Positions 42,516 through 50,731 of a stretch of DNA of 64,000 bases are shown piece after piece. The notes beneath the pieces were generated by a model. The model saw only the letters and a list, made by a program, of their open reading frames with translations. It was not told the origin of the DNA and searched no databases. The position numbers and the translations under genes were made by a program. This DNA comes from Beijerinckia sp. 28-YEA-48 (GTDB lineage Bacteria > Pseudomonadota > Alphaproteobacteria > Rhizobiales > Beijerinckiaceae), in assembly GCF_900104955.1 (NCBI RefSeq), contig NZ_FNSI01000001.1, positions 1,832,001 through 1,896,000 of the forward strand. The letters are read 5' to 3'. How positions within the stretch are numbered: the stretch's first letter is position 1; every line of letters begins with the position of its first letter.

Positions 42516-42538
42516 GATAAGCTTCTGATTCATCTTGG
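42516..42538 (+). promoter_or_regulatory. conserved leader segment of autotransporter 1
   Basis: GATAAGCTTCTGATTCATCT... reappears with few changes at 50625-50647 before autotransporter 3. In both cases the segment starts exactly 107 bases before the ATG. The two starts also share GCTGGCC...GGGGCTCAATGTTCGGATCA. It could be the promoter or a leader RNA. Confidence 0.5.
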
Positions 42539-42622
42539 CCCGGTGAAGCGATCAAGATACGGTTGCTAAAATTTAAGAGATCGCGGCCAGGGGCTGGCCA
42601 TTACATCCGGGACTGGGGCTCA

Positions 42623-45600
42623 ATGTTCGGATCACGGAAAGCAACGCATCGCGCCGCGCCGGTGCGGCATTGCTTTTGGCGCAACAGCGTGTCGCTGGGG
42701 GCGCTGATCGTTGCGACGGGACTTGGCATCACCCTGACGCCTGCCTCGGCGCAGCAGCAGGGCGGTGCCGGCGGAGCCGGCGACTTCGACAGCGGCGCCG
42801 CCGGAGGTACCGCAGACCAGCCCGGCCTGTCGACGTCCTATGTGGCGGGTGGCGCCGCCGGAGCTTCCCCCGGTGCAAATGGAGGCGATGGCCCGTCCAG
42901 TGCATTTGTAAGCGGGGGTGGCGGCGGGGGTGGTGCCTCGGGTACTGCGTTAGCTCCGGTCGGTGGTAATGGCGGTAATGGTGGCCCCACCGTGTATGGC
43001 GGGTCTGCGAGTTATGGTGGTGGCGGCGGCGGTGCCGGTGGGCATGGCTATGTCGCGTCAGGCCCTACAGTGAACTCTGCCGCGGCCCAGGGCGGCAACG
43101 GCGGCAACGGAAGCAATGGCCAGATCGGAGCCACCTTCGGTGGTGCAGGCGATGGCGGTGGCGGCGGTGACGGTGGTTATGGCCTGTTCGTCAATGCCAC
43201 AGGTGTCATCGTCGAAAACACCTCGGCGGGTAGTTTGACGGGTGGCGATGGCGGCAATGGCGGTGTGGGACAAGGTGTGGCACTGCCCGGGGGCGCCCAG
43301 GGTAATGGCGGCAATGGTGGTAACGGCGGCGCTGGGTTTTCAGGCACCAATCTAACGGTCGTCAACGCAGGCATCATCGCCGGCGGCAACGGAGGCCTCG
43401 GCGGCGGTTCCACGGATGCGGTCGCCGGCCTTGCGGGTCTGGGCGGCTCAGGCATCACCGGCAGCAATCTGACCATCGTCAACAACGGCCTGATCGTGGG
43501 CGGCGTGAGCGGCGACGGGCTCACACAGGCCGATGGGATCACCTTCACCAGCGGCGCCAACCGGCTGACTATGGGCGCGGCGGGCGACATCTTTGGCAAT
43601 ATCGCCATCAATGGCGGCGGGTCGCTGACCTTGGACCAATCTGCCAACGACACGGCGATCTATAGCGATATCACCGGCAACGGCTCGGTGGAAAAGGTTG
43701 GCACGGCCACCGTTTTGCTGGCTGGCTTCAACACGTATTCGGGTGGCACGACTGTCACCGAAGGCACACTGGAACTCGATGGCCCGCAGCCCCTGGGTGT
43801 CGGCGTCGTGACGATGAACGGCGGCACGTTGCGCGTATCGAGTTGCGGATGCGGCGGCGGTGGCGTTGTCCTCTACAACGACATCGCCATCACCGCGCGC
43901 GGCGGCACGCTCGATGCGGCCTCGGGCATACTCGCCATCGGCGGCAATATCACCGGCGGCACCGACAACAGCGTGCTGACCATCACTGGCGACGGTGGCC
44001 CGTTCGGTGGCTTCGTGGTCTTCGGTGGCTACAACACCTATCGCGGCTGGACCCACATCACCGCAGACGGCATTTTGTGGGGCATCTCGCCCGACGGCCT
44101 GTCGCCGAACTCCCATTATATCGTCGACGGCATTCTCGACATGGGCGGTTACGACCGGACATTTCTCTCGCTTTCGGGCGCGAGTACCGGCCAGGTCGGC
44201 AGCACCGGCTTCGGGCCTGTGACGCTGACCATTGGAACTCCGAGTGGCACGAGCGTTTACGACGGCATCATTCTCGATGGCGGCCCCGATCCCGTTTCGG
44301 TGGTCAAGACCGGCGCCGGCAAACAGGTGCTCAACGGCATCAACTCCTATACGGGCAGCACGACCGTCAACGAAGGCGTTCTCTCCATCAACGGCTCCAT
44401 CGCCTCGTCGTCGGAAGTGATCGTGAATTCCGGCGGCACGCTTTCCGGCAACGGCATCGTCAGCACGACGACAATCAATGCGGGTGGCACGCTCGCACCG
44501 GGCAATTCCATCGGCACGCTCACCGTGCAAGGTGATCTCACCTTCAAGCCCGGCTCGACCTATCAGGTCGAGGTCTCGCCCTCGAATGCCGATCGCGTCA
44601 ATGTCACCGGCATCGCCGCTCTGAATGGCGCGACCTTGTCGGCTCTCTATGCGCCGGGTGCCTATGTCACCAAGCGCTATACGGTGCTGAATGCCGCTGG
44701 CGGCGTGAACGGCACGTTCTCCGGGCCGGTCAACACCAACCTGCCGACGAATTTCTCGGCGGCGCTGAACTATGACCCGAACAACGCTTATCTCGACCTC
44801 ACCTTGAACTACATGCCGCCGAACTTCGGTGGCGGCCTGACGGTGAACCAGACCAATGTTGCCAATGCGCTGGTCAACTCGTTCAACACCGCCGGCGGAA
44901 TTCCCTTGGTGTTTGGCGCCCTCGGGCCGAGCGGCCTGACGCAGGCCTCGGGCGAATCCGCCACGGGCGTGCAACAGAGCACGATCAACGTCATGGATCG
45001 CTTCCTCAACCTGATGACCGATCCTTATGCCAGCGGCCGCACCACGGACATGGTGCCGATGTCCTATGCGCCGCTGCCCAAGGGCACCCTGCCCTTGATG
45101 GTCACGCAACAGACGCGCTGGAGCGTCTGGGCGGCTGGCTATGGCGGCACGCAAACGACGCGCGGCAATAGCTTCGTCGGATCCAACACCTACACCGGCG
45201 GCATCTACGGTTTTGCGGCGGGTGCCGATTATCGCGTCTCGCCCGATACGATCATCGGCTTCGCGCTCGGCGGCGCCGGCACCAGCTATCACCTCGCCAA
45301 TGGACTGGGCAGCGGTTCGTCCAATGTCTTCCAGGCTGGCCTTTATGGCCGCCAGAATTTTGGCGCGGCCTATCTGGCGGGTTCGCTCGCTTACGGTTGG
45401 CAGGACGTGACCACCGACCGACGCGTCATGTTCGATCAACTGCGTGCCCGCTTCACCGCCAACGCTTTCGCGGGTCGTCTCGAGGCTGGTTATCGCCTTG
45501 GCACTCCGTTTGGCGGCGTGACGCCTTATGCGGCCGGCCAGTTCACCAATATCGCTTTGCCGAATTACAGCGAGCAGGCGATCACCGGCCCTGGCCTCTT

Positions 45601-45946
45601 CGCTTTGAACTATGCGTCGAAGAACGTCACCGCCTGGCGCACGGAACTGGGTCTGCGCGGCGACACCTCTGTCGACATGGGCGACGCCACGCTGTGGCTG
45701 CGCGGTCGCCTCGCCTGGGCGCATAATTACAACCCGAACAGCTCGCTCTCGGCCTCCTTCCTCAACCTCCCCGCCTCCAGTTTCGTGGTGAATGGCGCCG
45801 CGCAGGCGCGTAACGCGGCGTTGGTTTCGGCCGGCGCGGAGATGAAGTGGCGGAGCGGCTGGTCGATCGCAGCGACGTTCGAAGGCGAATTCTCCGGCCG
45901 CAGCAACAGCTACGCCGGCAAGGGATCGCTGCGCTATCAGTGGTGA
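42623..45946 (+). CDS. type Va autotransporter 1, Gly-rich passenger
   Basis: 1107 residues from the ATG at 42623 (an earlier TTG at 42563 is in frame but lies inside the leader shared with the gene at 50732). A long signal region (MFGSRKATHRAAPVRHCFWRN... to PASAQQ, ~47) is followed by a Gly/Asn-rich block (~48-290) full of GGNGG motifs. A beta-helix part with autotransporter-strand repeats (NTYSGGTTVTEGTLELDG, NSYTGSTTVNEGVLSINGSIAS) follows, then a C-terminal passenger with GGTLAPGNSIGTLTVQGDLTF, which resembles the folding-assist region. The barrel of ~275 residues (from WSVWAAGYGG, ~832) ends LRYQW. The passenger probably decorates the cell surface, role unknown. Confidence 0.92.
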   Translation: MFGSRKATHRAAPVRHCFWRNSVSLGALIVATGLGITLTPASAQQQGGAGGAGDFDSGAAGGTADQPGLSTSYVAGGAAGASPGANGGDGPSSAFVSGGGGGGGASGTALAPVGGNGGNGGPTVYGGSASYGGGGGGAGGHGYVASGPTVNSAAAQGGNGGNGSNGQIGATFGGAGDGGGGGDGGYGLFVNATGVIVENTSAGSLTGGDGGNGGVGQGVALPGGAQGNGGNGGNGGAGFSGTNLTVVNAGIIAGGNGGLGGGSTDAVAGLAGLGGSGITGSNLTIVNNGLIVGGVSGDGLTQADGITFTSGANRLTMGAAGDIFGNIAINGGGSLTLDQSANDTAIYSDITGNGSVEKVGTATVLLAGFNTYSGGTTVTEGTLELDGPQPLGVGVVTMNGGTLRVSSCGCGGGGVVLYNDIAITARGGTLDAASGILAIGGNITGGTDNSVLTITGDGGPFGGFVVFGGYNTYRGWTHITADGILWGISPDGLSPNSHYIVDGILDMGGYDRTFLSLSGASTGQVGSTGFGPVTLTIGTPSGTSVYDGIILDGGPDPVSVVKTGAGKQVLNGINSYTGSTTVNEGVLSINGSIASSSEVIVNSGGTLSGNGIVSTTTINAGGTLAPGNSIGTLTVQGDLTFKPGSTYQVEVSPSNADRVNVTGIAALNGATLSALYAPGAYVTKRYTVLNAAGGVNGTFSGPVNTNLPTNFSAALNYDPNNAYLDLTLNYMPPNFGGGLTVNQTNVANALVNSFNTAGGIPLVFGALGPSGLTQASGESATGVQQSTINVMDRFLNLMTDPYASGRTTDMVPMSYAPLPKGTLPLMVTQQTRWSVWAAGYGGTQTTRGNSFVGSNTYTGGIYGFAAGADYRVSPDTIIGFALGGAGTSYHLANGLGSGSSNVFQAGLYGRQNFGAAYLAGSLAYGWQDVTTDRRVMFDQLRARFTANAFAGRLEAGYRLGTPFGGVTPYAAGQFTNIALPNYSEQAITGPGLFALNYASKNVTAWRTELGLRGDTSVDMGDATLWLRGRLAWAHNYNPNSSLSASFLNLPASSFVVNGAAQARNAALVSAGAEMKWRSGWSIAATFEGEFSGRSNSYAGKGSLRYQW

Positions 45947-46003
45947 AAAGGCTGCATCACGGTAGTGGGGCAGACAGTTTAGGGACTTTGGGGGACGACG
46001 GGC

Positions 46004-49000
46004 ATGACATCTCATCGCGGTACAAAAGCGCTCGCCAGTCTGGCGTTTGGCATCTGTTCGCTATTCGCAGTTTCTGCCCGGGCTGCAGGCGGGGCTGGCG
46101 GCTCGGGCGTTTTCTCTAACGGCGGCAACGGCGGCGACATCGGCCAAGCAGGCAGCGCCTCGTCTGCGGGGATACCAGCTGGCGGTTCCGCGGGTGTGGC
46201 GCCAGGCGGAGCTGGATCGCCAGGGGATGGGAACGGCCTCGGCAATGCCGGCGGCGGCGGCGGCGCGGACGGAACCATCGCAGCACCGACCGGCGGGGCC
46301 GGCGGCAATGGCGGAAGTCTCTCACCCTCATTTCATATTGGAGGCAGCATCGGCGGTGGCGGCGGCGGCGCTGGTGGCAATGGTATTTACGGACTGACGA
46401 TCGATTTTAGCAATCCGGGAACGGTTCAAGGCGGTGCTGGCGGTGCGGGCGGCGCAGGGCACATCGGCAATGGCAACGGCGATGGAGCTAATGGTGGTGG
46501 CGGTGGCGACGGCGGCAACGGCATTGTCGTGACGGGCGGCGGCATCACCATAACTAACAGCGGCACGATCGCAGGGGGCAACGGTGGTGCAGGAGGTGCC
46601 GGGACGAGTGCGCCCGTCGGTTTGGCAGGGGCTGCAGGCGTCGGTGGCAGCGGCATTATCGGGCCGGCGGCCGGCAACCTGACGGTTATCAATTCTGGGA
46701 CGATTAGTGGTGGACTGGCCGGCGACGGAACGACACAGGCCAACGCCATTTCGTTTTTTGGCAACGGCAATCGTTTGGAATTGCAGGCGGGCTCGACGAT
46801 CGTCGGCAATGTGGTGGCAACGGCCGGCGGCAATGATGTGTTCGCCCTGGGCGGAACGACCAACGCGAGTTTCAATGTCGGCCAAATCGGCGCGAGCCAG
46901 CAATATCAAAACTTCGCTTCGTTCCAAAAGACCGGCGATAGCACTTGGACCCTGACCGGCACACCGGCCCAGGCGACAACATCCTGGACTATCGGCTCGG
47001 GCACACTGGCGATTTCGTCTGATGCGAGCCTTGGCACGGCCGGGGCGCTGACGTTCGACAACACGATCCCGAATGCTGGCGGGACAGGCCCAACCTTGAT
47101 GACCACCGGCAGTTTCAGCACCAGCCGCGACATCGTCCTCAACACCAGTGGCACGTTCACGCAGGACGCCGCCGGCTCGGTCTTCACGGTGAACGGCGTC
47201 GTTTCAGGCAATGGCGGGCTGACGCAAGTCGGGCCAGGCAAACTGGTCCTAACCGGCAATAACACCTATATAGGCGGCACATCCATTTACGGCGGTGCGA
47301 CTGTCGTCGCGGGCAGCGACACCGCTTTGGGCACTGGTCTGGTCACCGGATGGAACAATGCCACGCTGCAGATCATGGACGGCGTGACCATCAAGAATCA
47401 GTTCGATCTGGAAGGGCCTGCCACAAACTTCAGCGTTACATCGGGCACGGGCACCTATGCAGGCCAAATCACTGAGTTTGGCGACCCCGCGACGCTGGTG
47501 AAGATGGGCGCGGGAACTCTGGTCATCACTAATAATACGAACAACTTCTCAGCCGGCGCGCGGATCAATGAAGGCACGCTTCAGGTAACGGCCGATCACG
47601 CGCTCGGACTGGGAACGATCACCCTCAACGGCGGGACATTGCAGGCCGGCGCGAATGTCGACGTGAGCAATTTGACCATCGATCTAGCCGCACCGGTCAG
47701 CACGATCGACACCAATGGTTTCACTCTGACCTATGGCGGTATCATCCAGGACGCCGCGCCGGGCTCGGTTTTGGTAAAGACCGGCGCGGGTACGTTGTTG
47801 CTCACCGGTACTCAAAACACCTTTGCCAACGCGATAGTCAATCAAGGTGTGCTTCGTGGCGGCGCGACCAACGCCTTCAGCCCCAACAGCGCGATTTCCC
47901 TTGTGACCACCGGCACGCTCGATGTCGGCGGCTTCAACCAGAAGATTGGATCCCTTACGGGCGATAGTACGGGTGTGGTTACCAATTCCGGCCCCACGAA
48001 TGCGACGCTGACAACGGGAAATGCAACATCGACGACCTTCGCCGGTATTCTGCAAGATGGCGCCGCGACGCTGGCACTGACCAAGACCGGCACGGGCGTC
48101 TTCACATTAACCGGCGCCAACACCTATACCGGCGGCACGACGATCGCGCTGGGCACGTTGCAGATCGGCGACGGGGGCACCAGCGGCTCGATCACTGGCG
48201 ATGTCACCAATAACGGCACGCTGGCCTTCAACCGCTCGGACGTGGTCACCTTCGCGGGCGTCGTGTCGGGCAGCGGCAATCTACAGCAGGTCGGATCGGG
48301 CACCACGATTCTCACCGGGGCGAACACCTATGCCGGCGGCACGGTGATCACAGCCGGCACGCTGTCGGTCTCAACTGACGGTAATCTTGGCAACGCCAGC
48401 GGCGGCCTCACCTTTGGTGGTGGCACCTTGCGGACCACGGCCGATATCACAATGTCCCGCGCGACGACATTGAACGCGGGCGGTGGCACGTTCGAGGTCG
48501 CGACCGGCACGACTCTGAAGCAGAACGGTGTCATCGGTGGCGCTGGCGGCCTGATCAAGACCGATGCGGGCACGCTGACTCTCACCGGCGCCAACACCTA
48601 TACCGGCGGCACGACGATCACGCAGGGCACGTTGCAGATCGGCGACGGGGGCACCAGCGGCTCGATCATCGGCAATGTCGCCAATAACGGCACGCTGGCC
48701 TTCAACCGCTCGGACGCTGTCACCTTCGCGGGCGTCGTGTCGGGTGGCGGCAATCTGCAGCAGATCGGATCGGGCACCACGATCCTCACCGGCGCCAACA
48801 CCTATACCGGCGGCACAACGATCACGCAGGGCACGTTGCAGATCGGCAACGGGGGCACCAGCGGCTCGATCACCGGCAATGTCACCAATAACGGCACGCT
48901 GGCCTTCAATCGCGCCGACAGCTGGACTTTTGATGGGGTGATCTCCGGCGGCGGCGGTGTCAGGCAGATCGGCACAGGCCGTACGAACCTGACGGGCATC

Positions 49001-50587
49001 AGCACTTACACGGGCGCGACCATCATCGATGCCGGCACCTTGTCGGTGAACGGCTCCATCGCTTCGTCCTCGCTGACCACCGTCAACAGCGGCGGCACGC
49101 TCGGCGGCAATGGCATCGTTGGCAATACGATCATCAATGCCGGCGGCACATTGGCGCCCGGCAATTCTATCGGCCTGCTCACCGTGCAGGGCAATCTCAC
49201 CTTCATGAGTGGAGCGACCTATCAAGTCGAGGTGTCGGCGACGAGTGCCGATCGTGTCAATGTGTCAGGCATCGCCACGCTTAACGGCGCAACCCTCTCG
49301 GCGATCTACGAACCGAGCGCCTATGTCACCAAGCGTCATACGGTGCTCAACGCGGCCGGCGGCGTGAACGGCACCTTCGCGGGAGCGGTGAACACCAATC
49401 TGCCCAATTTTGTGGCCACGGCAGCTTATGACGCCAACAATGTTTATCTCGATCTGGCGATGCAGTTCGGCAACGGCCTGACAGTGAACCAGACCAACGT
49501 CGCCAATGCGCTGACCAACTCGTTCAACACCGCCGACGGCATTCCGCTGGTGTTCGGTGCACTGGGTCCATCAGGCCTGACGCAGGCTTCGGGCGAATCC
49601 GCCACGGGCGTGCAGCAGAGCACGTTCAACGTCATGGATCGCTTCCTCAACCTGATGACCGATCCTTATGCCAACGGCCGCACCACGGCCATGGTGCCGA
49701 TGTCCTATGCGCCGCTGCCCAAGGGCACGCCGCCTTTGATGGTCACGCAACAATCGCGCTGGAGCGTCTGGGCCGCCGGCTATGGTGGCACGCAAACGAC
49801 ACGAGGTATCGCCGCGATCGGCAGCAATACCTATTCTGGCGGCATCTACGGTTTCGCAGCCGGCGCCGATTATCGCGCCACGCCCGACACGATCATCGGC
49901 TTCGCGCTCGGCGGTGCCGGCACCAGCTATCACCTGGCCACCGGCATGGGTAGCGGTTCGTCCAACGTCTTCCAGGCCGGTCTCTATGGCCGCCAGAATT
50001 TTGGAGCGGCCTATGTGACGGGCTCGCTGGCCTATGGCTGGCAGGACGTGACCACCGATCGACGCGTCATGTTCGATCAACTGCGTGCCCGCTTCACGGC
50101 CAATGCCTTCTCGGGCCGGCTCGAAGGTGGCTATCGCTTTGGCACACCCTTCGGCGGCGTGACGCCCTATGCGGCCGGTCAGTTCACCAATATCGCGTTG
50201 CCAAACTACAGCGAGCAGGCGATCACCGGCCCCGGCCTCTTCGCGCTGAACTATAGCTCGAAGAGCGTCACCGCCTGGCGCTCGGAACTGGGCCTGCGCT
50301 CTGACACCGCCTTCGAGATGGGTGACGCCACACTCACCCTACGCGGCCGTCTCGCCTGGGCGCATAACTACAACCCGAACAGCTCAATCTCGGCTTCCTT
50401 CCTCAACCTCCCCGCCTCCGGCTTCACCGTCAATGGCGCGGCGCTGGCGCGCAATGCGGCGCTGGTCTCGGCCGGCGCGGAGATGAAATGGCAGGGCGGC
50501 CTGTCCATCGCCGCCACCTTCGAGGGCGAGTTCTCCGGCCGGAGCAACAGCTACGCCGGCAAGGGCGCCATCCGCTACCAATGGTGA
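46004..50587 (+). CDS. type Va autotransporter 2, longest passenger with internal repeats
   Basis: 1527 residues, ATG at 46004 after GGGGGACGACGGGC. Signal peptide (MTSHRGTKALASLAFGICSLFAVSARA, cleaved before AGGAGG) unlike that of the flanking genes. A Gly-rich block (~28-240) is followed by a long beta-helix with many GANTYTGGTTI-type strand repeats. Three copies of a ~68-residue unit (LQIGDGGTSGSI...NNGTLAFNR...) are encoded at 48124, 48598 and 48802. The barrel starts at WSVWAAGYGG (~1253) and ends IRYQW. Only 57 bases after the first autotransporter and no terminator between, so read-through is possible. Function unknown. Confidence 0.92.
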   Translation: MTSHRGTKALASLAFGICSLFAVSARAAGGAGGSGVFSNGGNGGDIGQAGSASSAGIPAGGSAGVAPGGAGSPGDGNGLGNAGGGGGADGTIAAPTGGAGGNGGSLSPSFHIGGSIGGGGGGAGGNGIYGLTIDFSNPGTVQGGAGGAGGAGHIGNGNGDGANGGGGGDGGNGIVVTGGGITITNSGTIAGGNGGAGGAGTSAPVGLAGAAGVGGSGIIGPAAGNLTVINSGTISGGLAGDGTTQANAISFFGNGNRLELQAGSTIVGNVVATAGGNDVFALGGTTNASFNVGQIGASQQYQNFASFQKTGDSTWTLTGTPAQATTSWTIGSGTLAISSDASLGTAGALTFDNTIPNAGGTGPTLMTTGSFSTSRDIVLNTSGTFTQDAAGSVFTVNGVVSGNGGLTQVGPGKLVLTGNNTYIGGTSIYGGATVVAGSDTALGTGLVTGWNNATLQIMDGVTIKNQFDLEGPATNFSVTSGTGTYAGQITEFGDPATLVKMGAGTLVITNNTNNFSAGARINEGTLQVTADHALGLGTITLNGGTLQAGANVDVSNLTIDLAAPVSTIDTNGFTLTYGGIIQDAAPGSVLVKTGAGTLLLTGTQNTFANAIVNQGVLRGGATNAFSPNSAISLVTTGTLDVGGFNQKIGSLTGDSTGVVTNSGPTNATLTTGNATSTTFAGILQDGAATLALTKTGTGVFTLTGANTYTGGTTIALGTLQIGDGGTSGSITGDVTNNGTLAFNRSDVVTFAGVVSGSGNLQQVGSGTTILTGANTYAGGTVITAGTLSVSTDGNLGNASGGLTFGGGTLRTTADITMSRATTLNAGGGTFEVATGTTLKQNGVIGGAGGLIKTDAGTLTLTGANTYTGGTTITQGTLQIGDGGTSGSIIGNVANNGTLAFNRSDAVTFAGVVSGGGNLQQIGSGTTILTGANTYTGGTTITQGTLQIGNGGTSGSITGNVTNNGTLAFNRADSWTFDGVISGGGGVRQIGTGRTNLTGISTYTGATIIDAGTLSVNGSIASSSLTTVNSGGTLGGNGIVGNTIINAGGTLAPGNSIGLLTVQGNLTFMSGATYQVEVSATSADRVNVSGIATLNGATLSAIYEPSAYVTKRHTVLNAAGGVNGTFAGAVNTNLPNFVATAAYDANNVYLDLAMQFGNGLTVNQTNVANALTNSFNTADGIPLVFGALGPSGLTQASGESATGVQQSTFNVMDRFLNLMTDPYANGRTTAMVPMSYAPLPKGTPPLMVTQQSRWSVWAAGYGGTQTTRGIAAIGSNTYSGGIYGFAAGADYRATPDTIIGFALGGAGTSYHLATGMGSGSSNVFQAGLYGRQNFGAAYVTGSLAYGWQDVTTDRRVMFDQLRARFTANAFSGRLEGGYRFGTPFGGVTPYAAGQFTNIALPNYSEQAITGPGLFALNYSSKSVTAWRSELGLRSDTAFEMGDATLTLRGRLAWAHNYNPNSSISASFLNLPASGFTVNGAALARNAALVSAGAEMKWQGGLSIAATFEGEFSGRSNSYAGKGAIRYQW
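48124..49005 (+). repeat. three copies of a 204-bp coding repeat in autotransporter 2
   Basis: Units of 204 bp at 48124-48327, 48598-48801 and 48802-49005; the last two are directly adjacent. They encode LQIGDGGTSGSI, NNGTLAFNRSD and TILTGANTY with few differences. Between units 1 and 2 lies a 270-bp block of related strand repeat. Such in-frame repeats (68 codons) can expand or shrink by slippage or recombination. Confidence 0.8.
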
Positions 50588-50624
50588 GACAAAGCGGAGC
50601 TAAAAAAGCTCTGTTATGCAAGTA

Positions 50625-50647
50625 GATAAGCCTCAGCTTCGTCTTGG
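50625..50647 (+). promoter_or_regulatory. conserved leader segment of autotransporter 3
   Basis: GATAAGCCTCAGCTTCGTCT... matches 42516-42538 and sits at the same 107-base distance from the start codon. It lies in the 144-base gap behind autotransporter 2, so autotransporter 3 likely has its own promoter. Confidence 0.5.
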
Positions 50648-50731
50648 CGTGGCAGTATCGTCGGGCTACGATGGTCGAATCTCGATAGACGGCGACCAGC
50701 GGGCTGGCCGTCACATCCAAGCTGGGGCTCA

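Noticed and set aside
43448..46015. 855-codon open frame on the minus strand opposite autotransporter 1
   Set aside because: It is a shadow frame in GC-rich repetitive DNA, rich in Arg/His/Ala, with no family features, opposite a strongly supported autotransporter. Similar shadows occur opposite the other four.
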